Part shown: in pieces, positions 15,777 to 23,199 of the stretch | Layout: each line of letters starts with the position of its first letter | How positions within the stretch are numbered: the stretch's first letter is position 1 | Source of the DNA: an uncultured Clostridia bacterium | GTDB taxonomy: Bacteria; Bacillota; Clostridia; Peptostreptococcales; Anaerovoracaceae | Assembly: GCA_934247125.1 (NCBI GenBank) | Contig: CAKQIZ010000016.1 | Coordinates: forward strand, 1-29,102 | Direction: 5' to 3' | DNA length: 29,102 nucleotides | Notes under the pieces: generated by a model | The model's database searches: none | What the model saw: the letters and a program-made list of their open reading frames with translations, nothing else | Told to the model about the DNA's origin: nothing | Program-made: the position numbers and the translations under genes

Positions 15777-18351
15777 GCCTGCGCTTTCTCAGGATCGTAT
15801 ACGCTGCAAGGATCAGGATCGATATGAATGCAGCGATACTTCCTGCAATGATACCAGGCGGTGTGAAGCTGAGCTCTATCTCATGCTCTCCTGCATCGAG
15901 TGAGGTCGATATGAACACTCCGCCGGTCTTTTCATGGATCTCCTTTTCGACCCCGTCGACTTTGAGAGTCCAGCCGCGCTCATACGGCACGGATGTGACA
16001 AGCATCCCGCCATCGCCTGCATCGACTGTTCCGCGGATGAACCTGTCACCGCTGTCCGTGACCTCCATCATATGCTCTGAAAGCATCGCATATGCACCGT
16101 CCCACGTCTCATAGTCAAGCGAGCATACATAGCATGTTATATCTCCGGTATCCCCGGCGTCATACTTCACCGCCACCGTGAATTCCTCACCTTCGCTGAC
16201 GGTTCCTATATTGACGATCGATCCGCAGTCGCTCCGGATCTGTATTTCGTCAAGGTCCTCGATATTCTCATTGACTACTATCTCATCTGCATTGTCCGCT
16301 TCTACAAAGACGTAATACTTCTGCGCAGATGCCGCTTTGTATTTCAGGATCACTTCGGATTTTTTACTCTGATCTTCTGTCTGCATGCTCACTTTGCCGC
16401 TGCCGCCATACTCAGCCTTCGCGTTAGCAGTGTAAAGCTGAGGCTTCCCGGCACTTTCAAACACATTGTCATATTTGTTCGATGTCGCCGCTCTGACATA
16501 ACTGTTGAGCACCTCGAAAGGATTCCTGCTGTGCGTATCCCACGTCCTGATCTCATTTCCTGTCATATATCCTATCGACAACGGATATCGGCTCTCATAC
16601 AAATATGAATTGCCCTGCCTGTCGACCTGCACGAAATCAGGATCATCGATCGGCAGATTCTTTGATATAAGGTATTTCACATTGAGCATAGCATTAGTTA
16701 CAGGGTCTGTCTGGTTGTAGTTGAATCTGTTTTTCCTGGGTTCCCCTTCCAGCCCTATCGCCTCCATCAGCGCTGTCGTATCAGCATTAAGCGATGAAGA
16801 GAATTGCGACAGTCCCTTGTAATGATAAAACGCCGGACAGTTGAGTATATAATTGCCGTTGATCTCCATCCTTGCGAATTCATCACTCCTGCTCTCAACA
16901 AGCCCTGTGATATCGTCGTAATTCTCATAATACGCATCGCGCTGCGTATTTCCGATCGTATCGAATGCCGAGCACACCGCCGAAACGGATTCTGCCGTCA
17001 CAAGCACCACGATCAGCAGTATCATCGCGCCCTTTGAAACAAGCTCCTTTCTGTAAAACAGCAGTACCGAGCAGTAAAGAGCCAGCCATGCGAGGCCTCC
17101 GTAAAAGAACAGGTTCATATCGTCGATATTTTCGGTCATGAGTTTCTGCGCAAAGAGATAGTATGCCGCTCCTGAAACGAACAGGATCCATATATGCCGG
17201 ATCTTTACAGTATCAAGGACCCGGAAAGCCTTATACGCCATTCCGATCAGCACGAAACATATGACAAACGTATACCTGTACGGCAGCTGATTCGGAAAAT
17301 GAAAGCCGTGCCATATGAAGTCCAGCTTGTTTATATTCAGACTTAGGAACATGAACGCCAGAAATGCCGCATTCAGCACCTTTTCTCTCGTGCTGAAAGC
17401 CCTGCTCGCCAGGTAGAACACCAGCATTATCACTGTAAATATCCCGCAGTACAGGTTTGGCAGTCCCTCACGGAATGTCAGTTCACTGTACGGCAGCAGC
17501 TGATTGAAAATATCAAGCGCATCGCTGTAAAAAGCCGTATTTTCCGGCATATCCACAGAAATGTAATATGTGCTCTGCATGCTTATATAGGCAGGAAGCA
17601 GCATCACTGCCGCCATCACTACTGCAAGCAGCGAAAAGAACACCGCCCCGGCCGTCGTGATGACGCACTTCTTTGCGCCTTTTGCTCTGTTTTTTATAAA
17701 ATAAAGCACAGGATAATAGAACATTATAAAAATGCACACCATTATTGCCATGTAGTAGTTCGAGAACACGATCAGCGCCAGCGAAACCGTGTAAAGCACT
17801 ACCCTGCCGTCATCGATCAGCCGGTTCAGTCCCAGTATGCACAGCGGAAGCAGCATCACCGCATCCATCCACATGATGCACCAGTAATATGCCAGCACAT
17901 ACGAACAGAGCGCATACATGGTCGAAAACGCGACTATACCCCAGTCACGGGCCTTGTCTGCATATTTGAGATACATCGCCATGAAGCTTCCCGCAAGCCC
18001 GACCTTTATCACCAGGATCAGCGTGATGCCTTCCATCAGGAACTTCTTCGGAAACAGCACCAGCAGCAGATTCAGCGGACTTGCCCCGTAATATGCGATC
18101 AGGTTCCAGAAGTTGCTGCCGCCTGCGCCGTTCCAGGTATAAAACAGACTGCCGCCTTCCTGCAGCTTGTACTGCAGTTCGCTCAGGAACGGGACATACT
18201 GGTGATACATATCTATGACCGCGATCTGGCTGCTTCCAAACGGGTATATCTCTGTTACTGCAAATGCCAGCACCATTATCAGCGCAGGGAATGCGAATGA
18301 TGCGAGTATCAGCTTGTGTCTTCCAAAAAACTGCTTGACCTTAATTTTCAT
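15688..18351 (-). CDS. yfhO: YfhO-family membrane protein (putative GT-C glycosyltransferase)
   Basis: An 887-residue protein with an N-terminal membrane segment, the conserved IDMYHQYVPFLSELQYKLQEG and FYTWNGAGGSNFW region, a dozen or more helices to about residue 470, a long extracytoplasmic domain, and a final helix (near IIAGSIAAFISILILAAYTIL) followed by a basic tail. YfhO proteins in Bacillus act with the CsbB lipid-linked glycosyltransferase to glycosylate lipoteichoic acid. The upstream gene here is CsbB/GtrB-like and overlaps by 11 bases, matching that pairing. The last 29-30 codons lie opposite the end of mocR. Target polymer and sugar are not known. Confidence 0.9.
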   Translation of the reverse strand: MKIKVKQFFGRHKLILASFAFPALIMVLAFAVTEIYPFGSSQIAVIDMYHQYVPFLSELQYKLQEGGSLFYTWNGAGGSNFWNLIAYYGASPLNLLLVLFPKKFLMEGITLILVIKVGLAGSFMAMYLKYADKARDWGIVAFSTMYALCSYVLAYYWCIMWMDAVMLLPLCILGLNRLIDDGRVVLYTVSLALIVFSNYYMAIMVCIFIMFYYPVLYFIKNRAKGAKKCVITTAGAVFFSLLAVVMAAVMLLPAYISMQSTYYISVDMPENTAFYSDALDIFNQLLPYSELTFREGLPNLYCGIFTVIMLVFYLASRAFSTREKVLNAAFLAFMFLSLNINKLDFIWHGFHFPNQLPYRYTFVICFVLIGMAYKAFRVLDTVKIRHIWILFVSGAAYYLFAQKLMTENIDDMNLFFYGGLAWLALYCSVLLFYRKELVSKGAMILLIVVLVTAESVSAVCSAFDTIGNTQRDAYYENYDDITGLVESRSDEFARMEINGNYILNCPAFYHYKGLSQFSSSLNADTTALMEAIGLEGEPRKNRFNYNQTDPVTNAMLNVKYLISKNLPIDDPDFVQVDRQGNSYLYESRYPLSIGYMTGNEIRTWDTHSRNPFEVLNSYVRAATSNKYDNVFESAGKPQLYTANAKAEYGGSGKVSMQTEDQSKKSEVILKYKAASAQKYYVFVEADNADEIVVNENIEDLDEIQIRSDCGSIVNIGTVSEGEEFTVAVKYDAGDTGDITCYVCSLDYETWDGAYAMLSEHMMEVTDSGDRFIRGTVDAGDGGMLVTSVPYERGWTLKVDGVEKEIHEKTGGVFISTSLDAGEHEIELSFTPPGIIAGSIAAFISILILAAYTILRKRRLMKLRARLVSTLSEAAVSQQEVSDCNKTL

Positions 18352-19276
18352 CGATATTGCTTTCCTTCTCTATATACACAGGTCTCCTCTTCGTTTCCAT
18401 ATACATCCTGCCTATGTATTCTCCCATGACGCTGAGCACCGCTGTGATCAGTCCGCCAAAGAACAGTATGAGACATATCGTCGATGCATATCCCGGTATG
18501 TCCTTACCCATTATGAGAGTCTTCATGATCTCGATTATCAGATATATGCCTGAAGCCACAGTCGTGACCCCGCCGAACACACCTACGAATTTGAGCGGTG
18601 ATGCAGCAAAATCGATGAACCCGTCTACCGCGTACTTCATCAGACTCCAAAGCGACCACTTGCTTTCCCCGGACACACGCTTCACATTTTCGAACTCGAT
18701 CCATTCCGTCTCGAATCCCACCCATGCGAATATCCCTTTTGAGAAGCGCTGTGTCTCCGGCATGCTGACGATCGCTTTCACCATCTTTCTGTTCATCAGC
18801 CTGAAATCTACAGCCCCGTCGATTATCTCGATGTCGCTGTATCTGTTCATCATTTTATAAAATGCTCTTGCGAAGAAACTTCGGATGCGCGGCTCGCCTT
18901 TTCTGGTCACTCGTCTCGCCGCACAGCTGTCACAGCCGGTTTCTTCCATTTTGTGTATCATCTCGGCTATCAGGATCGGCGGATGCTGCAGATCCACGTC
19001 CATTATCACTGCAAAATCGCCTCGCGAAGCCCTGAGCCCGGCGTACATCGCCGCTTCCTTACCGAAATTCCGGCTGAACGAGATATATCTGAGATCGGTC
19101 TTCTCGCGCAGCTTTTTTATTCTGGCAAGTGTGTCGTCCGTGCTTCCGTCATCTATGAAAATATATCTGAATGAGTAATTGTTTATATATGTCACTATCC
19201 CCTGCGTTTTTGCAAAAAAGCGTTCTACGTTATCGCCTTCGTTATAGCAGGGAACTATTATGTCTATTGTTTTCAG
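18341..19276 (-). CDS. GtrB/CsbB-like polyprenyl-phosphate glycosyltransferase (CTG start)
   Basis: A 311-residue GT2 enzyme with a DPM1-like catalytic domain: IDIIVPCYNEGDNVERFF at the N-terminus, FIDDGSTDDTL, the DVD metal site in VIMDVDLQHPP, and QRFSKGIFAWVGFETEWI. Two C-terminal helices follow (around FVGVFGGVTTVASGIYLII and ICLILFFGGLITAVLSVMGEYIGR). Such enzymes load a sugar on undecaprenyl phosphate for a GT-C partner, here YfhO. The catalytic N-terminus requires a start upstream of the first GTG (19195). The only plausible one is CTG at 19274-19276, eight bases after GGGAGG, encoding MKTIDIIVPCYNE. No ATG, GTG or TTG is available there. It follows apbE on the same strand by 158 bases. 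Confidence 0.88.
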   Translation of the reverse strand: MKTIDIIVPCYNEGDNVERFFAKTQGIVTYINNYSFRYIFIDDGSTDDTLARIKKLREKTDLRYISFSRNFGKEAAMYAGLRASRGDFAVIMDVDLQHPPILIAEMIHKMEETGCDSCAARRVTRKGEPRIRSFFARAFYKMMNRYSDIEIIDGAVDFRLMNRKMVKAIVSMPETQRFSKGIFAWVGFETEWIEFENVKRVSGESKWSLWSLMKYAVDGFIDFAASPLKFVGVFGGVTTVASGIYLIIEIMKTLIMGKDIPGYASTICLILFFGGLITAVLSVMGEYIGRMYMETKRRPVYIEKESNIDEN

Positions 19277-19382
19277 TGATCCGTCCTCCCTCTGTCAGTT
19301 TTGTCCGTTTTCCGGCCGGCTCGTATCTCAAATTGCTTCACGACACGTCACCCTCACCCGGAACTGCATAAGTCCCATGGCC

Positions 19383-19436
19383 GCCGGCTGTCCTCGTGTC
19401 AGCTGTTCCTCGCGCCGGCTGTTCCTCGTGTCAGCT
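19383..19436. repeat. GC-rich 31/32-bp tandem repeat at the apbE stop
   Basis: The unit GCCGGCTG(T)TCCTCGTGTCAGCT occurs twice (from 19383 and 19414), with CCTCGTGTCAGCT at 19392-19404 and 19424-19436. The second copy runs into the apbE stop codon. GCCGGC palindromes recur nearby (19313 region). The 19277-19434 gap contains no visible promoter or T-run. Confidence 0.65.
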
Positions 19437-20505
19437 AATCGACCGGCTTTATTTTCATTCCATCAGTTTGCACCATATCGTCATTTTTGTCAATGAACGC
19501 GGCCTCCAGCTCCATCTCCGGATACTTCTCCTGAAGCTCGCGCACCAGTGCCTGCGCCTTTTCCATACCGGAGATCAGGCAGACGGTCGACAGTCCATCG
19601 CAAAACGCAGAATTGCCACGCTTTGCAGTTATCGTGGCCGACTCGAGGTCCGTCTGTGCGGGATATCCTGTTGCCGGATCCAGCACGTGATGATATAATA
19701 CGCCGTTTTCTTCGAACTTGCGCTCATATGTTCCCGATGTGACCACCGTGGCATCTATGGCTTCCATCGAACCAATCACTTCCGTGCGGTCGCTGTACGG
19801 CCGCTCTATACCGATATTCCACGGGGATCCGTCTTCCTTTGATCCCATGACTGCAACATTCCCTCCGAGATTTATTACCGCAGATGTTATCCCTTTTTCC
19901 TCGAGAAAATCCGTTAGCCTGTCTGCGATATAGCCCTTTGCAACTCCGCCAAGATCTACGGCCGCCCCCGGATCTGCCAGCGTCACGGTGTTGCCGTCAA
20001 TTTCTATGTTTCTGTAGTCCACTGATTTCAATGCTTCATCTATCGCTGCCTGCTCAGGTACATGAGGATCATCTCCTGTAAAGTTCCACAAGTCCGTCAG
20101 TCTGCCGACAGTTATATCGAAACGGCCATCTGAGATATCTCCCATTTCTATCCCGAGCTTCAGTACTGCTATCGTATCATCGGACACTTCGACCGGCTCG
20201 CCGCCCGCATTGTTTATATTATAGACATCGCTTCCCTCGACCGTTCTGCTGAGCATGTTCTCGTATCTGCGGAGCTCACTGAAAGCGTCATCCAGGACTG
20301 CTTCGCCGTCGCTTCCACTCATGCCGTATATCGTTATCGTACACGATGTATTCAGTGCGAAATCTGTCTTTGAAAGCTCTTTGTCACCACAGCCTGTATG
20401 TGTTATAATTGCAAAGGCTGCAAGCATTACGACTGCAGCGGCGCGAAGCACATGTGAAGCCTGGAAACGGCGGGTTTTGCATGCTGATTTGTTACTGTAT
20501 CCCAT
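19435..20505 (-). CDS. apbE: FAD:protein FMN transferase (ApbE), lipoprotein
   Basis: A 356-residue protein. An N-terminal hydrophobic segment ends in THTGC, a probable lipobox with lipidated Cys39, which places the enzyme outside the membrane. ApbE motifs are AVDLGGVAKGYIAD, INLGGNVAVMG, VVTSGTYERKF and HHVLDPATGYPA. It uses FAD to attach FMN to threonine in Dxx(S/T)xAT motifs. RnfG and RnfD encoded within 10 kb carry such motifs and are the likely clients. GGAGGTG lies about 4-6 bases before the ATG (20503-20505) within a palindrome shared with the divergent eetA gene. No strong promoter is visible for it. That promoter must lie inside eetA or beyond, because the intergenic gap is 21 bases. 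Confidence 0.93.
   Translation of the reverse strand: MGYSNKSACKTRRFQASHVLRAAAVVMLAAFAIITHTGCGDKELSKTDFALNTSCTITIYGMSGSDGEAVLDDAFSELRRYENMLSRTVEGSDVYNINNAGGEPVEVSDDTIAVLKLGIEMGDISDGRFDITVGRLTDLWNFTGDDPHVPEQAAIDEALKSVDYRNIEIDGNTVTLADPGAAVDLGGVAKGYIADRLTDFLEEKGITSAVINLGGNVAVMGSKEDGSPWNIGIERPYSDRTEVIGSMEAIDATVVTSGTYERKFEENGVLYHHVLDPATGYPAQTDLESATITAKRGNSAFCDGLSTVCLISGMEKAQALVRELQEKYPEMELEAAFIDKNDDMVQTDGMKIKPVD
20381..20409 (+). promoter_or_regulatory. Strong sigma-A promoter for eetAB, inside apbE
   Basis: TTGTCA (20381-20386) and a perfect TATAAT (20404-20409) are separated by 17 bases, and TGT before the -10 gives an extended -10. It lies opposite the signal-peptide codons of apbE, 118 bases before the eetA ATG. 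The eetAB leader would therefore be complementary to the 5' end of the apbE mRNA. Confidence 0.78.
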
Positions 20506-20510
20506 ATAAC

Positions 20511-20522
20511 ACCTCCGGAGGT
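20511..20522. promoter_or_regulatory. Palindromic ribosome binding site shared by apbE and eetA
   Basis: The 12-bp perfect palindrome ACCTCCGGAGGT places GGAGGT 4-5 bases before the eetA ATG on the plus strand and GGAGGT 5 bases before the apbE ATG on the minus strand. One block thus serves as Shine-Dalgarno site for both divergent genes. Confidence 0.9.
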
Positions 20523-20526
20523 TTTT

Positions 20527-20889
20527 ATGTTCAAAAAAGCCGACATCTTACTGGCGTGTGCACTGATTCTGGCAGGCCTCGCCATATCATATATTTTTTC
20601 GTTTGGTCAGTCCGAAGGAGATCTCGTTGAAATAACCTGCGGCGGCAAGTTCTTCGGTTCATATCCCCTTGATGAAGACCGTGAGATCTCCATCGACCGC
20701 AATGATCATATTAATAAGGTTACCATAAACAAGGGTACCGTTTCAATGAGTTTTTCCGACTGCAAAGGTCAGGACTGCGTACATCAGAGCAGCATTGCAA
20801 AGTCCGGTGAAACCATCATCTGTCTTCCAAACAAGATCGTTGTCGAGATAACAGGCGGTGACAGACATTACGACACAGTCGCAAGGTGA
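20527..20889 (+). CDS. eetA: NusG domain II protein, EetA-like
   Basis: A 120-residue protein with one N-terminal membrane segment (about residues 7-27) and an extracytoplasmic NusG-domain-II fold. The family hallmark is DCKGQDCVHQSSIAKSGETI followed by CLPNKIVVEI, with three conserved cysteines. EetA of Listeria, from the flavin-based extracellular electron transfer locus, belongs to this family, and its biochemical function is not established. Here it precedes an EetB-like gene and diverges from apbE, mirroring the gene content of that locus. The ATG is 4-5 bases after GGAGGT. The symbol is given by resemblance and gene order only. Confidence 0.82.
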   Translation: MFKKADILLACALILAGLAISYIFSFGQSEGDLVEITCGGKFFGSYPLDEDREISIDRNDHINKVTINKGTVSMSFSDCKGQDCVHQSSIAKSGETIICLPNKIVVEITGGDRHYDTVAR

Positions 20890-20903
20890 GAAAGAGGTTG
20901 ATA

Positions 20904-21401
20904 ATGGAAAACACGAGTAATGTAAAAAAGATAACCACCGCTGCCCTGCTGGCGGCTCTGGCTCTCATATTTTCTTATATAGAAGTCCTGATCCCGTTCA
21001 ATTTCGGGATCCCAGGCATCAAACTCGGTATCGCTAACCTGGCAGTGATCATCTCGCTTTACTATCTGGGCGCACATTATGCACTGCTGATAAATCTGAT
21101 CCGTATATTTATCGGAGGACTCCTGTTCTCCGGGCTTTTCGGCGCCCTCTATTCACTGGCTGGCGCAATGCTCAGCATGTTCGTGATGATCCTGCTGAAA
21201 AAAACAGGCCTCTTTTCAGTCACAGGAGTTTCCATGGCCGGCGGCGTCGCCCACAATCTGGGACAGATCCTGGTTGCCGCATTCCTTATCTCGAATCTGA
21301 AGATCTTTATCTACTTTCCGGTCCTGATAATTTCAGGCGTCATAAGCGGCGCTGTCATCGGTATCCTGGCTTATATCATACTGAAAAAGCTTCCGAAATA
21401 G
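20904..21401 (+). CDS. eetB: Gx transporter family membrane protein, EetB-like
   Basis: A 165-residue polytopic protein (about five helices) of the family once named heptaprenyl diphosphate synthase component I (PF07456). Typical segments are FSYIEVLIPFNFGIPGIKLGIANL and GALYSLAGAMLSMFVMILLKK. Its fold resembles ECF S-components, and EetB of the Listeria electron-transfer locus is a member. The substrate is unknown; roles with quinone or flavin precursors are speculative. AAGAGG lies 6 bases before the ATG at 20904, so this start is preferred to the GTG at 20886. It follows eetA by 14 bases and ends 8 bases from the convergent nuclease-like gene, with no room for a terminator. Confidence 0.82.
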   Translation: MENTSNVKKITTAALLAALALIFSYIEVLIPFNFGIPGIKLGIANLAVIISLYYLGAHYALLINLIRIFIGGLLFSGLFGALYSLAGAMLSMFVMILLKKTGLFSVTGVSMAGGVAHNLGQILVAAFLISNLKIFIYFPVLIISGVISGAVIGILAYIILKKLPK

Positions 21402-21409
21402 ATGTGCCA

Positions 21410-22282
21410 TTACAGCCTCGGCAGTATCTTGTCTTCGATGAAATGCCGGATCTCCTGCATATTTATATCCCCGTTGTTTTCATAAATATAATAGATATTT
21501 TCCCATGGAACGATTCCGTTCTGTTCATAAATATCCCTTTTCCACATATGCCGTTTTACGTATTCCGGGTCGCCCATCATCCCGCAGTATTCCATATAGA
21601 ACAGCTCAAGCACTGCATCCTGGAATGTGAAATCAGGCGCGAATGTTTTCCCGTCAAGCATCAGTAACTGCTCATATCTGAATGGTACACCATACTGATA
21701 CAGCATTTCTGCTATCATCACTTCGGATTTCGAACGCATCCTGAGTCCCTTGGATGTCACTTTACTCTTTTCTTCTTCCCTGAAACGACTCGAGTCATAT
21801 GGTGCCTCAGCCCATGCTCTATGTATTTTCATACGTTCGGAAGCCTGGCTGTTCCTGTCTGTCACAAGGAGCGGATCAAATGATATATTCTGATGATCAT
21901 TGTATCTGACATACTGCGTCAGCCAGTTCGAGGGCAGTTTTTTATATACAGAAGCCATTGACGAAATGATCTCATCCGCTTCGAAAGTCTGAAAATCTCG
22001 AGTAAGCTGCTGCAGTTTCCTGAGATCTGCTCTCATCAGTTTAATCATTCTGCCCAGAAAGCCTTTTCTTGCCAATGCTTTTATCTCATTTTCATGTGAA
22101 GTGATATCTTTTCTAAGATATCTGCCATCTACTGTTCTCGCATTGAAATATCTCTGTTTATCCCCCTGCCTCGCACTTATCAGATTCCCTGCAGGATACA
22201 CATGATATTCTTTCCTGCAAAGCTCATACTGTTTATATAATGATTCGTACAGTTCTTCAATTTTGTCACGGTAAAACTGCAT
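21410..22282 (-). CDS. Orphan PD-(D/E)XK nuclease-like protein
   Basis: A 290-residue protein that I recognise only by type. Residues 1-130 are charged and helical with coiled-coil character (EELYESLYKQYELCRKE, LMRADLRKLQQL). The C-terminal half contains MRSKSEVMIAEMLYQYGVPFRYEQ, then APDFTF, then LFYMEYCGM and a later KRDIYEQNGI. The order E, PDF, E-x-x-G and K fits a PD-(D/E)XK-type nuclease core, as in a group of unannotated clostridial proteins. The canonical ExK is not clearly preserved, so activity is uncertain. AAGGAGG lies 8 bases before the ATG. The gene has its own promoter 141 bases upstream and no same-strand partner. A defence or DNA-repair role is possible but unsupported. Confidence 0.7.
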   Translation of the reverse strand: MQFYRDKIEELYESLYKQYELCRKEYHVYPAGNLISARQGDKQRYFNARTVDGRYLRKDITSHENEIKALARKGFLGRMIKLMRADLRKLQQLTRDFQTFEADEIISSMASVYKKLPSNWLTQYVRYNDHQNISFDPLLVTDRNSQASERMKIHRAWAEAPYDSSRFREEEKSKVTSKGLRMRSKSEVMIAEMLYQYGVPFRYEQLLMLDGKTFAPDFTFQDAVLELFYMEYCGMMGDPEYVKRHMWKRDIYEQNGIVPWENIYYIYENNGDINMQEIRHFIEDKILPRL

Positions 22283-22422
22283 TCGCCATTCCTCCTTCCA
22301 GACCGATATCGGACAGCCTCTCTTATCTCAAAATAATTTTGCCCATCGACCACATTTCATGGATGCATTTTCATTGGTGAAAGCATTTTAACATTGGGAC
22401 ACCCAGGTATTTCTCTGACCAT

Positions 22423-22451
22423 ATTTTACCATTTGCCTTGGCATTTTTCAA
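22423..22451 (-). promoter_or_regulatory. Sigma-A promoter of the nuclease-like gene
   Basis: TTGAAA (22446-22451) and TAAAAT (22423-22428) on the minus strand are separated by 17 bases, with TGG before the -10. The leader is about 134 bases. An inverted repeat TTTACAT/ATGTAAA (22459-22494) lies just upstream and could bind a regulator. Confidence 0.7.
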
Positions 22452-22571
22452 CTATATTTTTACATTTCTAAAAAATAATAGCATTTTATGTAAATATCGG
22501 CAATCATTTTTTGACCCCCTGATCCCAGTAGGTGCTGAGAGTGACTGGTTTTGTGTATTATTCCGTCCTCG

Positions 22572-22611
22572 AAAAAAATCCTGCACAATCCGCATTTGAG
22601 ATGTGCAGGAT
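22572..22611 (-). terminator. Strong minus-strand terminator with no clear parent gene
   Basis: Perfect 10-bp arms (ATCCTGCACA and TGTGCAGGAT, 22578-22587 and 22602-22611) are followed on the minus strand by seven T residues (22572-22578). The nearest confident upstream gene on that strand, rnfB, already has a terminator at 23003-23031. This one may therefore end a small transcript from the 22.6-23.0 kb gap, or act as a second rnf terminator. Confidence 0.85.
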
Positions 22612-22631
22612 GATGTGACGCTGAAAAAAAT

Positions 22632-22823
22632 TTACACAACGAAAATCGCCAAAACGATAGAAATATACCAAAATCTTACAAAATCGGATATTTTTAGCGA
22701 AAATCTGAAATTTCCTGTGTATTGATTTTTACTCTTCACGAGCATATACACAGATGTAGGCGCCATTGTGCAGATATCATCTGAAAACCTGATTTCTACA
22801 CAAATAATGGTGTGCTCATACAT
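22632..22823 (-). CDS. Doubtful 63-residue ORF before the orphan terminator
   Basis: A 63-codon frame from ATG (22821-22823) ends 20 bases before the terminator at 22611. GGAG lies 10 bases before the ATG, a weak match. The product would be hydrophobic at its C-terminus (FWYISIVLAIFVV) and resembles no family I know. The surrounding DNA is much more AT-rich than the neighbouring genes. It could be a small membrane peptide, a gene remnant, or chance. No strong promoter was found upstream on this strand. Confidence 0.22.
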   Translation of the reverse strand: MYEHTIICVEIRFSDDICTMAPTSVYMLVKSKNQYTGNFRFSLKISDFVRFWYISIVLAIFVV

Positions 22824-22895
22824 ACTTTTAATGCTCCGGACATCGGCTCTGCGAAATACAGATCAACACCAGCGCAGCCGCAGCCGAAGGAGTGA

Positions 22896-22967
22896 GCGCA
22901 GCGAACATTGGCGCGCAGCGAACACTGGAGCGCAGTCAATTTCTCTGCGAGAAATTGACTGCTGTGC
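22896..22967. repeat. Extragenic repeat element with direct repeats and a 14-bp hairpin
   Basis: GCGCAGCGAACA occurs twice with a 17-base period (22896 and 22913), followed by GAGCGCAG and then a perfect 14-bp inverted repeat (GCAGTCAATTTCTC at 22932-22945, loop TGC, right arm 22949-22962). The GC-rich array inside an AT-rich gap looks like an extragenic palindromic element. It lies between the orphan terminator and the rnf terminator. The remainder of 22283-23199 holds the nuclease promoter, the two terminators and hairpins listed separately. Confidence 0.7.
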
Positions 22968-23002
22968 AAGAAAAATCATCATACGCGAGGTTTTCTTTAT
23001 AT

Positions 23003-23031
23003 AAAAAGAACCGGGCGACAAGTCCCGGATC
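23003..23031 (-). terminator. Terminator of the rnf operon
   Basis: On the minus strand CCGGG, an 8-base loop and CCCGG are followed by TTCTTTTT. It lies about 170 bases after the rnfB stop, leaving a long 3' untranslated region. Confidence 0.7.
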
Positions 23032-23136
23032 AAAGCGTTTTTCATATCACATAAGTTATGGCGTTTGCCACGTATACGCTTTTTAAGATCCTTTTCCCGT
23101 CGGTTCCCGGTTCCTGATAAATACTAGTCAAGTCCG

Positions 23137-23163
23137 AAACCTGCGACTGGTCGCAAGTGGTTT
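23137..23163 (-). repeat. Bulged hairpin in the rnf 3' untranslated region
   Basis: AAACC/GGTTT outer arms and TGCGA/TCGCA inner arms with a CCAG loop and a 3-base bulge form a stable stem 36 bases after the rnfB stop. No T-run follows. It may protect the rnf mRNA 3' end. Confidence 0.5.
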
Positions 23164-23199
23164 GCAGCCCGGCTTATACCTGTTATGCCTGCGAGCAGC

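Noticed and set aside
19277..19434. Promoter for the glycosyltransferase-yfhO pair
   Set aside because: The gap is GC-rich and contains no acceptable -35/-10 pair.
22861..22967. CRISPR array
   Set aside because: Only two short repeats with a 17-base period and no regular spacers.
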